A stretch of DNA of 64,000 nucleotides, taken from positions 1-64,000 of the forward strand of contig JAQCNF010000087.1 in NCBI GenBank assembly GCA_028275165.1, in the 5' to 3' direction. The number at the start of each line of letters is the position of its first letter. Position 1 is the stretch's first letter. Below are positions 24,659 through 33,797 of this stretch, in pieces. This DNA comes from Haloquadratum sp. (GTDB lineage: Archaea; Halobacteriota; Halobacteria; Halobacteriales; Haloferacaceae). The notes beneath the pieces were generated by a model. The model was not told where the DNA came from. It did no database searches and saw only the letters and a program-made list of their open reading frames with translations. The translations under genes were made by a program, and so were the position numbers.

Positions 24659-26017
24659 TCAGATGAGTTCATCTGCGGTTCGAATACGAGGCTTAACTGG
24701 CATTTTCACATACTCCGCTGTCGCAGTTCCGATCACCGTCTCCACCCCAGCAGCAGCAGCCACATCTACCCACGGTTGGGTTACTGTCGTACCCAGTATT
24801 ACGACATGCACTGGTTTTCCTGAGTTGATAATTGATGGATCGACATCTGAAACCCGTTCTTCAGTGAATGCACGGTAGTCCTGATCGAGAAGCCGAAGAC
24901 TTTCTTCCTGCGACTCAATGACAGCTTTCACCTGTGATGCAAGTGATGCTGGTTCACCGACAGATGGTGGCGCTGTTGTGGTATCCTCCGAATCAGTCGA
25001 GAGTGCATCTGAGTTGACCACCGTCTCAACTGGAGTGGCTTGTGGAACTGACTCAGTCAGTGAATTATTCTGTTCCAGATGCAGATTTGTTTCAGTATCA
25101 GAAGTCGTTGTCTCGCTATTCTTGAATTGCTCATGCCGCGAAAGTGGTCGGTGAACACCGACCGACTCAGAGGCCTTACTGTCTTTGTGCTCAATGGCTT
25201 CTGTAGACTCTGGGAGTGAGAACTGCTCCTGCGGAACTTTATCCCGAAGCGCGGCGAATACTTCTTCTCTATCGAGATTCTCGACTGACTTTCCTGCTGG
25301 TGCGGATGCCACGTAATCAACTGACCCAGTTTGTTCGAGCTCTTTCAGTATGAGATTGCCCCCTCGATCATTATCGAAAAATGTCGTTGTGGTACGCTCA
25401 GTTGTGAGGTGTGCGACTGGCTCAGGGATGTTCGTACCCTCGACAGCGAGTGCATTCTTGATCCCGAATTGGAGTAGCCGCATGACATCAGCGCGGCCTT
25501 CAACAATAATGATTGCGTCTGAGTGCTCAACTCTCGGACCCGCAGGAACTCCATGATACTGCTCGATGCTCTCAGCTCGAACTCCATCCTTCACTTCTTC
25601 ACGGATTTCCGCGGACGACATGACACTTTCATCGAATGACTCCGAAAGAAGCTCTTTGGCACGTTCGATAACTTCTTCACGCTTTGCCTCTCGCACATCT
25701 TTTATTTCAGTGATCTCGACACGCGCCCCACAGGGTCCGACGCGAGTGATGGTCTCTAAGGCGGCAGCAAGAAGAGCTGTCTGGACACGGTCAAGACTAC
25801 TCGCAATAGTAACAGTTCCGTAAGACTGTCCGTTTTGTGAGTCAATATCGACATCGATTCTCCCAATTTTTGATGACTGTTGTAAGTCGCGGAGATCGAG
25901 TTCTTCACCGAGTAATCCCTCTGTCTGACCGAATATCGCACCAACGACATCTGATCGTTCAACGACTCCATCGGCGGTGATTGCAGCGTTGATGAGATAT
26001 TTGTCTGAATCATTCAT
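24659..26017 (-). CDS. dnaG: Archaeal DnaG primase-like protein
   Basis: Archaeal DnaG, reported to have primase activity and to associate with the exosome. The 452-residue chain has a conserved N-terminal region (DKYLINAAITADGVVERSDV), the TOPRIM domain with Glu173 (IIIVEGRADV) and Asp215/Asp217 (FFDNDRGGN), and a conserved C-terminal end. The linker at about 275-385 is rich in Ser, Thr and Glu and low in complexity, as usual in haloarchaea. The start at ATG 26017 gives the family N-terminus. It is divergent from the transporter pair at 26209. Confidence 0.96.
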   Translation of the reverse strand: MNDSDKYLINAAITADGVVERSDVVGAIFGQTEGLLGEELDLRDLQQSSKIGRIDVDIDSQNGQSYGTVTIASSLDRVQTALLAAALETITRVGPCGARVEITEIKDVREAKREEVIERAKELLSESFDESVMSSAEIREEVKDGVRAESIEQYHGVPAGPRVEHSDAIIIVEGRADVMRLLQFGIKNALAVEGTNIPEPVAHLTTERTTTTFFDNDRGGNLILKELEQTGSVDYVASAPAGKSVENLDREEVFAALRDKVPQEQFSLPESTEAIEHKDSKASESVGVHRPLSRHEQFKNSETTTSDTETNLHLEQNNSLTESVPQATPVETVVNSDALSTDSEDTTTAPPSVGEPASLASQVKAVIESQEESLRLLDQDYRAFTEERVSDVDPSIINSGKPVHVVILGTTVTQPWVDVAAAAGVETVIGTATAEYVKMPVKPRIRTADELI

Positions 26018-26208
26018 AATATCAATAAATTTGTTGAACCGGTAGTATTAAACACTGAATCTAATGAGTGAACGTCCAAATACCTATCGCGCATATCTTC
26101 GACAAGATGTGTTTGTATGGGACGAATATTGAATAATTATTTTCTTCATTTTATTTATTCGAATTTCTCTGAAGTAATATTTAGGTATTCAGACAAACTT
26201 ATTCATAT
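26018..26208. promoter_or_regulatory. AT-rich divergent promoter region dnaG / symporter
   Basis: 190 bases between divergent starts, much richer in A and T than the flanks. On the plus strand ATATTTAG (26177-26184) lies about 28 bases before ATG 26209, consistent with leaderless expression of the DUF3311 gene. Confidence 0.5.
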
Positions 26209-26442
26209 ATGAAGCGGAAAAAAAGAGATTACATTTGGATCGCAGTCTTTGCACTACTTACCGGATTTGCCATTCCATGGGCTCTTTGGGGAGCGTCAAC
26301 AACTATTATTGGCCTTCCAATCTGGCTCTGGTGGCATATTGCTGTCATGCTAATTGCATCGGTGTCATTCAGTATATTCACTCGAGGGGCATGGGACCGC
26401 GGAATGGCCATTGATCCTCAGGAGGTGAAAGCTGATGATTGA
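26209..26442 (+). CDS. DUF3311-type small membrane partner of symporter
   Basis: 77-residue protein with two hydrophobic helices (IWIAVFALLTGFAIPWALWG and IWLWWHIAVMLIASVSF) and a basic N-terminus MKRKKRD. Such proteins regularly precede sodium:solute symporter genes and are thought to be an accessory subunit. Its stop overlaps the start of the symporter gene by 8 bases, which implies coupled translation. Confidence 0.9.
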   Translation: MKRKKRDYIWIAVFALLTGFAIPWALWGASTTIIGLPIWLWWHIAVMLIASVSFSIFTRGAWDRGMAIDPQEVKADD

Positions 26443-27937
26443 ATCGACACTTGTGCTTCAACTGGGGATAATCGGAGCATATCTGATTGTTGCGATGGGA
26501 ATTGGTATTGTTGCCTATCGCGTTACAGCCAGCACTGCGGAGGATTATTATCTGGCAAGTCGGACGCTCGGAACAATCGTATTGTTATTTACTACCTTTG
26601 CAACGCTTCTGTCAGCATTCACCTTCTTCGGGGGCCCAAATCTTACCTATGGGTCTGGTCCAGAATGGATTTTAGTGATGGGATTGATGGACGGGATTAT
26701 ATTCGCTATTCTGTGGTATGTAATTGGATACCGGCAGTGGCTGATCGGCCAACAGCATGGGTACGTAACGCTTGGAGAGATGCTTGGCGATCGATTTGGG
26801 TCAAAACGGCTCAGAGCAGTGATTGCGACAGTCTCAATCTTTTGGCTCTTTCCCTACATCATGCTACAGCAAATGGGTGCTGGTGAGGCTCTTGTCGGGC
26901 TCACGAACGGTGCTGTCCCATACTGGGCCGGTGCAGCGCTCATCACCGTCTTTATCATTCTCTATGTTGCAGTCTCCGGTCTCCGCGGTGTTGCTTGGAC
27001 TGACACCCTACAGGGATTATTTATGCTTGGTGTCATCTGGATTGCAGTTGGATGGGTGCTCACCAGCGTCGGGGGAGTGGATACAATCAATCGTTCAATG
27101 GCATCATCGAATCCAGAATTTCTCTCCCTCGGTGGGGGCCTCTACACGCCACAGTGGATGATTGCCAGCGCAGTGACAATTGCCTTTGGGGTGACGATGT
27201 TTCCTCAGATCAATCAACGCTTTTTCATGGCGAATGATGCCCAGGTTCTCAAGCGTTCGTTTGCGCTTTGGCCGATTCTTGTATTATTGTTATTCGTCCC
27301 TGCGTTTCTGTTGGGTTCCTGGGCTGCGGGACTCGGTGTGAGTGTTCCCGAGGGAGCCAATGTGATTCCGGTCCTGCTCGGGAACTATACTCCCGCGTGG
27401 TTTGCTGCGCTTGTCGTGGCGGGAGCAATGGCAGCAATGATGTCTTCATCGGATTCAATGCTACTCTCTGGGTCGGCGTATCTCACGCGTGATATATATC
27501 GGCCGTTCGTGAACCCTGATGCCTCAGCTGATAGAGAGGGCTGGATTGCGCGATTTGGGGTAGCAATCTTTGCGACCGCCGCCTTCGTAGCCAGTCTCTT
27601 TCGTCCCGGTACAGTAATTACCGTTGGCGATACGGCGTTCGGTGGGTTCGCACAGATGACATTACCCGTAATGATCGCCCTCTACTGGGGAGGAACAAAT
27701 AGACAAGGAATCCTTGTTGGGATTAGTGGTGCACAGTTATTCTACATCTTACACATTTTTGTTCCGTCGACGCCTATTGCGGGCGTTAACCTATTTGCCT
27801 CAACGTATTGGGGATGGGACTTTGCGCTGTATGGAATGGTTTTATCCGCGGTGTTCACAGTCGGAGTCTCGCTTCTCACGACAACAGATACCAGCGAGAA
27901 CTCACAGGCATTTGCTGTCGGGACACAGGCAGATTAA
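26435..27937 (+). CDS. Sodium:solute symporter (SSS family)
   Basis: Secondary transporter of the SSS family with about 13 membrane helices over 500 residues. Family features are DYYLASRTLG after helix 1, GYVTLGEMLGDRFG, and the sodium-site stretch AMAAMMSSSDSMLLSGSAYLTRDIY in helix 8 with its serine cluster. The DUF3311 partner directly upstream resembles the arrangement seen next to pantothenate-type (PanF) permeases, but the solute cannot be decided. It is followed by 1.6 kb without clear genes. Confidence 0.93.
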   Translation: MIESTLVLQLGIIGAYLIVAMGIGIVAYRVTASTAEDYYLASRTLGTIVLLFTTFATLLSAFTFFGGPNLTYGSGPEWILVMGLMDGIIFAILWYVIGYRQWLIGQQHGYVTLGEMLGDRFGSKRLRAVIATVSIFWLFPYIMLQQMGAGEALVGLTNGAVPYWAGAALITVFIILYVAVSGLRGVAWTDTLQGLFMLGVIWIAVGWVLTSVGGVDTINRSMASSNPEFLSLGGGLYTPQWMIASAVTIAFGVTMFPQINQRFFMANDAQVLKRSFALWPILVLLLFVPAFLLGSWAAGLGVSVPEGANVIPVLLGNYTPAWFAALVVAGAMAAMMSSSDSMLLSGSAYLTRDIYRPFVNPDASADREGWIARFGVAIFATAAFVASLFRPGTVITVGDTAFGGFAQMTLPVMIALYWGGTNRQGILVGISGAQLFYILHIFVPSTPIAGVNLFASTYWGWDFALYGMVLSAVFTVGVSLLTTTDTSENSQAFAVGTQAD

Positions 27938-29250
27938 CTGGAATTGTGTTCACTACTTCGCTTGAGAGCAACGGAGCGAGAAGAACTTTCGTCTGCACAT
28001 CAGAGCACGAGGCGTTCTGAGGGTGCAGCCGAGATGGGACGCAGCACTATACGATAATGGATACGCTCGTCGCTCACCCGACAGCCCCACGACACGAAAT
28101 TGGGTCTGTACATAGACATAGACATGCAGGCGCGGTCGGCTGACGATGTTTGACAGGCAGTGAGATACGCGATTTTGCGACAGCGCGTGTTTCTCATGGA
28201 TGTCAGAGTGGGAGGCTCCGAAGCAACGCTGTCAAAATCACTGATTGTTTGTGTGCGAGCGAGTTGGTCAGCGTTCTCACCGCTCGTGAAGAATACGCTC
28301 TATGAGAATTGGCACGACTCCTGCAAAGCGCGTTCATCGTCAAGACGGATACCGTGACCCTGAGTTTGATAACGTCGGGGAGAAGACCGACAGCAGATCA
28401 AGTGGCACACGTTCCCGATTACCAACCCCTCGTTTGATAATAGTGACTGGCAGCCACAATTATTGCCAGTCGTGTACCGGCAGTCAACCAGCCCCAGAAT
28501 CGGTTACTGACTCGTGAACGCTTGCCACTCAATATCGAGTTACACTGGGAGAACTCGGGGACGATGTGGAGGATCACCGGCATCGGGGTCAGACGGAAAT
28601 CTGTGCCGTGATGACGAGGCTCGCAGATTCTCGAACCACTTGTCTCTGTTCTTGAAGATTCACATACGCTCTCACCCGGGGTGTTCGATGGCCGTCGCAC
28701 AATGATGATCCCGAACGTGCGTTTTAGTGCAGATACCCTTCGCCACAGCCCGATCAGGCGGAAACGGAGCTTCCAACTTACGGCAGGTGTTTCGATAGGA
28801 TAGGACAGGACACGATACGATACGATATGCGTCCGAACAGTTGGCAGGGACGTAGTGGAATGGTCTTCGGACTTTCTTGACCGGCTGTGGACACAAAGCA
28901 TTCGCTATACCCATGCACTCCATGCCCTGACCAGGCCGGGGAACGATACTGATAGACCGAGAGAGTCAAACGGTTTGTCATTTCATTTTCAGTCAGCTAT
29001 CGAGAGGTAGCTGATCCCCCATAGTAAGCATAATGAGAAAAACGACTGTTGTTGCTGGATCACTCGCAGCTCTTCGTATTTGAATGAACTGTGTGGATAA
29101 TTTGGTACTATCTGTCTAGTTCAGAACGCTTGTGCAAGACAGAAATTGTGAAAAGTATATGAAGAGTTCGACGGGTCTCCTGACGCGTAAATGAATCGGG
29201 TACGCTCCTATCACAATCCATAGTTTCAATCCATCAGAAACCGAACTTTT
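27938..29250. other. Long stretch without an intact gene
   Basis: 1.3 kb with no open frame that looks like protein on either strand. The composition is more GC-rich than in neighbours, suggesting old mobile DNA. A structured part around 28988-29010 (CAGCTATCGAGAGGTAGCTG) resembles one at 51255-51280 (CGGCTATCGAGAGAGAGAGCTGG), probably related element ends. I could not assign the rest. Confidence 0.5.
28797..28826. repeat. Period-5 microsatellite ANGAY
   Basis: Six tandem pentamers: AGGAT, AGGAC, AGGAC, then ACGAT three times. Same unit length as the AGGTC array at 2686-2710. No coding role seen. Confidence 0.8.
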
Positions 29251-29520
29251 GAATTCGGAAACCACGCGCCTCACAAAGTCCATGCACGCTGCAACGAAGG
29301 GGTGTAAGACGCGGTGAGTCTGGCTGTGTCGAGCGGGAGTGGAAGTGAAGGCGTCGACCTCCACGGACACAACGCGGGTGTTCAGGTGTGACTGCTTCCA
29401 CACGAGCTACGCGGCAAGTGCGAGAGGAATTAAAGACCGTTGCCCCTATCAAAGGTTAGACACGGACGCCACAGTTCACCCGACCCGTGGTACTTCACGC
29501 ACTACGAAGTCCGTCCGAAA
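29250..29520 (+). pseudogene. IS200/IS605 tnpB 3' remnant with element-end sequence (tentative)
   Basis: Broken coding remnants of a TnpB C-terminus: RAGVEVKASTSTDTTRVF and a decayed cysteine region after it. The sequence GACCCGTGGTACTTCAC at 29482-29498 is an exact 17-base inverted copy of 51496-51512, which sits in another element end. No intact frame. The assignment to tnpB is by eye from short fragments. Confidence 0.45.
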
Positions 29521-29533
29521 CGAGGTCTCAAGA

Positions 29534-29541
29534 TTATTTAT
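29534..29541 (+). promoter_or_regulatory. TATA-like box before CARF-like regulator
   Basis: TTATTTAT centred about 27 bases before ATG 29565, indicating a leaderless transcript and supporting that start over upstream codons in the same frame. Confidence 0.5.
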
Positions 29542-29564
29542 CCACTCGTCTACGATTCACATAC

Positions 29565-30485
29565 ATGCAGACACACATTGTCCCCGTTGGATTCGATTAT
29601 GATCGACTCATTGCACCGCTGATACGCGATCAGGTTGATGTTGATAAAGTGATTCTTCTTGAGGGGGCTATCGGTAGCGAATCAAATGTCGAGTATTCAC
29701 AAAATATTTCTGAGGAACTCGAGAAGGACTTTCAGAATCTACTCGGAGCCGATGCCGAGCGGGTCATCGTGAACGACGTCTATGATTACGATCAAGCATT
29801 CGAACAGGCATACGAACTTATTAACACTGAATTGGACTCTTCAGATGATTCGGAGGTCTGGGTGAATGTCTCAGCGATGCCACGACCTGTCTCATTCGCT
29901 TATGCGACAGCGGCACATTCAATCATGGTTGAGCGACAAGAAGATCGAAATCAGATACATACGTACTATACTGCTCCCGAGAAGTATCTCGAAACTGAAT
30001 TAGCTGAAGAACTTCGTGCTGCAAAACAGTTGTTGTACACACTGCTTGGAGATTCATCTGTCGATCAAAAGGATATTGAGCGCCGGTACAACGCTGCTCA
30101 GACACTGCTCAAGGAGTTCGATGAGCGGGGGACAACGATTGGGGCAAAGTGCATCGACGGGTCACACATGATTGAGTTACCGGTTGCTTCATTCCGAAGT
30201 GTAAAACCGTTTGAGGAGATTATTCTGTTCGAACTTGGTGAGTACGGCGAGTTTGATTCAGTGTCAGAACTTGCCGAGACGTTGGCGACAGACATGAATG
30301 AAGAATACACAGATTCATTCCGCTCAAAGGTAATATACAACGTTGATCGATTAGGCCCAGGTGGGAAAGGATATATCGAACAGGAAGATCGTGGGAAGTC
30401 ATATCGAACTCGGCTTTCACATATTGGTCAACTCTGGGTCCGTGCGCACACCCGTGACGATGCTGATGTCCGACTAAACGAGTGA
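29565..30485 (+). CDS. CARF-like / DUF6293-type predicted regulator with winged helix
   Basis: 306-residue protein in the style of the HFX_2341 / DUF6293 haloarchaeal family, a Rossmann-like ligand-sensing N-terminus joined to a C-terminal winged helix. The N-terminus THIVPVGFDYDRLIAPL and the loop VWVNVSAMPRPVSFAYATAA match the CARF-type pattern of Csa3 relatives (ligand-binding loop after the fourth strand). The C-terminal part (about 215-300: EIILFELGEYGEF, LGPGGKGYIEQED) resembles a wHTH with a wing. CARF domains bind cyclic oligoadenylate or other nucleotides; the ligand here is unknown. No cas genes are within the window. The start 29565 is chosen over 29487 because of the TATA-like box. 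Confidence 0.75.
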   Translation: MQTHIVPVGFDYDRLIAPLIRDQVDVDKVILLEGAIGSESNVEYSQNISEELEKDFQNLLGADAERVIVNDVYDYDQAFEQAYELINTELDSSDDSEVWVNVSAMPRPVSFAYATAAHSIMVERQEDRNQIHTYYTAPEKYLETELAEELRAAKQLLYTLLGDSSVDQKDIERRYNAAQTLLKEFDERGTTIGAKCIDGSHMIELPVASFRSVKPFEEIILFELGEYGEFDSVSELAETLATDMNEEYTDSFRSKVIYNVDRLGPGGKGYIEQEDRGKSYRTRLSHIGQLWVRAHTRDDADVRLNE

Positions 30486-30491
30486 ATGCGG

Positions 30492-31229
30492 TTAAGAATG
30501 CGCCACTTTCGCAATACGAGTTCCACAGGCAAGGAAGGTTGCTATGTATGTCAGCGTCACTGCCCCCGCGGCGGCGATCTGCAATGCTGTCGTGCCCCCG
30601 ACCATCGCAGAATCTGCGAGTGGCAATGAGGTATGATGTGGGCTCCCCACAACTGGAACAAAATAATCAAGAATATCATTCAATCCATACCACACCAGTG
30701 CCACTCCAATTGCCCGCAGGCGAAAGGAGGCAATCCGGTGGAGAACAAATGCTTCGAGCACCATCCCAAGGTGACTGACGAACAGAAACACGTATAATGG
30801 AAACCACGTCACCGCAAGAAATGATTCTGCAAACACACCAAGCACATATGGGGTCCAGAGGCCAAGTTTCCAGCACCCAAAGAATGCTAACATACTCAAA
30901 TACTCACTTGGATTACCACGATACCATCGCCACAGTGCAAGCGCGATGAACAGTGTCGCAAGTGGGCTATCGGGGACAAAAGGCCACAGAAGGAGAGGCT
31001 CGCTTCCCAGCTGCCATGTAATAACTGGATCAGACAGCGGGAGCGGGTGGAATCCATAATACCAGAATCCAAACACTGTACCCAGTAGGTTAATTCCGAT
31101 AATAACCGGTGCCAGTCGAAGGCCCCAGTGTTCAACGCTTTTCGGGAGTGGTGCGAGCCACCGCGGAAGTGAGTCTCTCGGAGATAATGTATCTGCGCTC
31201 AAAATGAGGCGATCCCGAATGGTAACCAT
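30492..31229 (-). CDS. DUF1405 family membrane protein
   Basis: Integral membrane protein of 245 residues with about six hydrophobic helices; function unknown. Family-like stretches are INLLGTVFGFWYYGFH, LALWRWYRGNP and WYGLNDILDYFV, with conserved aromatic residues at helix ends. ATG 31229 is preferred; the frame reaches 31358 but the extra residues are low-complexity Ser/Thr and not membrane-like. Convergent with the CARF-like gene; the two stops are 6 bases apart. Confidence 0.85.
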   Translation of the reverse strand: MVTIRDRLILSADTLSPRDSLPRWLAPLPKSVEHWGLRLAPVIIGINLLGTVFGFWYYGFHPLPLSDPVITWQLGSEPLLLWPFVPDSPLATLFIALALWRWYRGNPSEYLSMLAFFGCWKLGLWTPYVLGVFAESFLAVTWFPLYVFLFVSHLGMVLEAFVLHRIASFRLRAIGVALVWYGLNDILDYFVPVVGSPHHTSLPLADSAMVGGTTALQIAAAGAVTLTYIATFLACGTRIAKVAHS

Positions 31230-31449
31230 GTCAGTGTCTTTCGATACGACCGAAAAGAGGTGCCGATTCGTCGTGATGTTTCCTGAAATTTTATTCGCTG
31301 TCGAAGTGGATACCCCAATCGTTGAGGTCGGTGAAGAAGCCGACACTCGATGATGCAAACCAATTTCAATGGTTAATTCGACTTCCCCGCTAATATATAC
31401 TTTTCAGTATCTCTGTGACTACTCCGAGGTATGGAAATTGTTCGGAACA

Positions 31450-32320
31450 TCTAAATCAAACTTGACGTTTCCGAGGACAACTACGAACTCCTTGATGAGA
31501 CGTTCGAACAGCCCCGAGAAGCGGCCCAACACGTCGTTGACCACGAAGTAATGACAACCCTACGGACGCAAAGAATACGTTCCACAACGGACTCTGATTC
31601 CGTGAAAACCTCTCACTGCAACCCAGCCTCGTTCAATCCGCAAGAAACCTCGTGGCCACCGCCCTCGGCAACTGCAAAGACTGCATCACCGAGGACAGAT
31701 ACGGTAAGAAAGCTAGTAAATCCGGGTTCCGAAGGAGTGCAGTCGCGTACAACGGCTGAATAGTTACGAACGACAACCATGTGTCCCTTGCTACGACCGA
31801 CAAGCGGGTGACCGAAGAATAGCCAGTCAACGGCGAAGGAACGCCGTTTGAGGAGTCTTGAACCGACGAGTGGGAGCAAGAAAGGCGAAGCAGCACTCCA
31901 CAAGCGTGATTGCACTTCACGTCGCTGTGAAGAAAGAGGTGGATCCCGATTCTGGCGACGATGCATCCGAGAATCGAGTGGTTCTCAGTTTCGATTTAAA
32001 CGCGGGTAGATACCTCGCCGTCATTAGCTGGCAGCGTTCCTTGACAATGCAGGCTGCCTCAACCACAAGCGCAACGAGCACGAACGTCGTCGCGGAAACC
32101 TCCAACAGACAGGCACTCGCTCGGCCCATCTCAGTATCAAAGCATCGGCAGTGCTTTTGCTCGGTGGTGCGACAGGGTGTCATAATCACTCGTTTGAGAG
32201 GCCGTTCAAAACGACTACACGGCGATTGCGTTCGGGAACTTGGAACATTCGAGAGCACATCTCGGAGCGCTAGTGAATTCCAGCAGTGAACGTCCCGTGA
32301 AATTCAGCGCCACGTCACAT
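31450..32320 (+). pseudogene. Degenerate full-length tnpB of IS1341/IS605 type
   Basis: A TnpB sequence can be followed through many frameshifts and stops. The pieces in order are IKLDVSEDNYELLDETF at the N-terminus (31455 on), NLVATALGNCKDCI, KKASKSGFRRSAVAYN, LATTDKRVTEE, IALHVAVKKEVDPDSGDD, the RuvC region as NRVVLSFDLNAGRYLAV, and remnants of SSRSAHLSIK-like and FENLEH-like segments. The catalytic GVDLN-type motif has become SFDLNA. It is followed by a tnpA remnant in the same direction, which is the reverse of the usual tnpA-tnpB order, so two element relics may be joined. No function expected. Confidence 0.8.
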
Positions 32321-32429
32321 ACAGGCCCGAAGAACACGGCAGTTGCACATTTCACCAGAGTCCATCTGTTCCTCTCGGCTCACCTGAAGTGGTTCGAAAG
32401 ACCGGAGCTCTTTCGTCATCACGAGACTC

Positions 32430-32632
32430 TTCGATTCTCAAACGACACGCACCAAGTGAGGTTGTTCGGACAGTCAGGAGCGTCACGGCCCAGAGGACGT
32501 TGGAACAGCACGAGTCGTTCTTGCAGGAGTACCTGTGGTGTGGGGCGCGGTGGGTTTTGGGAACGTTCGTACTACATCGGGACTGCGGGAGCCGTCTTGA
32601 CTGAGACGATTGAACGCTAGAACAGACAGAAT
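32430..32632 (+). pseudogene. Degenerate IS200 tnpA, C-terminal half
   Basis: Fragments of a Y1 transposase in two frames: HAPSEVVRTVRSVTAQ (about 32448 on), FLQEYLW, and FWERSYYIGTAGAVLTETIER, which is the region just before the catalytic tyrosine. The codon after TIER is a stop where YIE is expected, so the catalytic Tyr is lost. The HUH motif is not visible. An element-end hairpin follows at 32671. Confidence 0.8.
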
Positions 32633-32660
32633 ACATCTACGTGTCGGCTGCACCTCGGCA

Positions 32661-32736
32661 TCAAGTGGTTTGAGACGCAGAGCGTCTCATCATCACGGAA
32701 ATAGAAGATTTCCGAAGAGGCACTTGCCTTCTCTGT
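32661..32736 (+). mobile_element. IS200-type right end with hairpin
   Basis: Perfect hairpin TGAGACGC - AGA - GCGTCTCA at 32671-32689, 29 bases after the tnpA stop. The same sequence with a degenerate stem occurs alone at 10821-10905. Subterminal hairpins at element ends are what TnpA recognises, so this is the probable right end. Confidence 0.65.
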
Positions 32737-32755
32737 AGAATGTTCAAGTGAACGG

Positions 32756-32763
32756 TTTAAGTA
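32756..32763 (+). promoter_or_regulatory. TATA-like box before pdxS
   Basis: TTTAAGTA centred about 25 bases before ATG 32785; consistent with a leaderless pdxS transcript. It lies only 20 bases after the IS right end, so the insertion just spared the promoter. Confidence 0.55.
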
Positions 32764-32784
32764 CACTCAGCGAGTATATCACGT

Positions 32785-33693
32785 ATGGCTGAAGGGACAG
32801 ATCTGGGCGAACTCAAGCGGGGTACTGATCTCGTCAAGCGTGGATTCGCACAGATGCAGAAGGGTGGCGTAATTATGGATGTTATTGATGTTGAACAGGC
32901 TCGTATCGCAGAAGAGGCTGGTGCAGTTGCAGTGATGGCCTTAGAAGCGGTCCCTGCGGATATTCGGAAGCGAGGCGGTGTTGCCCGGATGGCAGATCCC
33001 GCTGACGTCAGTAATATTGTTGATTCGGTATCTATCCCTGCGATGGGCAAAGCACGTATCGGACACACCAAAGAGGCTCAGATCCTTGAGGCAGTGGGTG
33101 TCGATATGATCGATGAAAGTGAAGTGCTGACGCATGCAGACGGGCGTTACCACATCGACAAGCGAGACTTCACTGCGCCATTCGTCTGTGGAGCACGCAA
33201 TCTTCCAGAGGCGCTCCGGCGAATCGACGAAGGAGCGGCAATGATCCGGACAAAGGGCGAGGCTGGAACCGGGGATGTCAATCAGGCTGTTCGACACCAG
33301 CGGAATATTAAAAGTGCTATTCGAGAGATCACAGGCAAAACATTCGAAGAACGTGAGAAGTGGGCACGTGAGCACGAAGCGCCGAAGCATTTAGTCCATG
33401 AAACCGCAGAGATGGGACGACTCCCAGTCGTTAATTTCGCCGCAGGCGGTATCGCAACACCAGCAGATGCAGCGCTGATGATGCACCACGGCTGTGACGG
33501 GATTTTCGTCGGCTCAGGTATATTTGGAGCCGAAAATCCACCTGCAATGGGTCGAGCAATTGTACGAGCAGTCAATAACTGGGATGACCCAGAGGCACTC
33601 GCAGACGTTGCGTCAAACTTAGGCAAAGGCATGAAAGGTCAGGCTAATCAGGACATGACCGAGGCCGAAAAGATACAGAGTCGCGGCGTCTGA
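32785..33693 (+). CDS. pdxS: Pyridoxal 5'-phosphate synthase subunit PdxS
   Basis: Synthase subunit that makes PLP from ribose 5-phosphate, glyceraldehyde 3-phosphate and ammonia; the ammonia comes from glutaminase PdxT. The 302-residue (beta/alpha)8 barrel has the first Schiff-base lysine Lys89 in [11 protein letters not shown] and the second, Lys157, in [11 protein letters not shown]; Asp32 (VIMDVID) is also in place. The start ATG 32785 fits the TATA-like box. pdxT is not in the window, so it is unlinked. Convergent with thrB. Confidence 0.98.
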   Translation: MAEGTDLGELKRGTDLVKRGFAQMQKGGVIMDVIDVEQARIAEEAGAVAVMALEAVPADIRKRGGVARMADPADVSNIVDSVSIPAMGKARIGHTKEAQILEAVGVDMIDESEVLTHADGRYHIDKRDFTAPFVCGARNLPEALRRIDEGAAMIRTKGEAGTGDVNQAVRHQRNIKSAIREITGKTFEEREKWAREHEAPKHLVHETAEMGRLPVVNFAAGGIATPADAALMMHHGCDGIFVGSGIFGAENPPAMGRAIVRAVNNWDDPEALADVASNLGKGMKGQANQDMTEAEKIQSRGV

Positions 33694-33797
33694 AACAAGC
33701 CAGCCAAGCAGGTCCAAGAAGTCCCCGTCGTTGTTCTTTTTTGATCTTGTTCACAGAGATCTGACGATTAACTCCGCACGTATGGTTGTCGGGAATA

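Noticed and set aside
29565-30485. Part of a CRISPR-Cas system
   Set aside because: The protein looks CARF-like, but no cas gene, repeat array or leader is present in the window.
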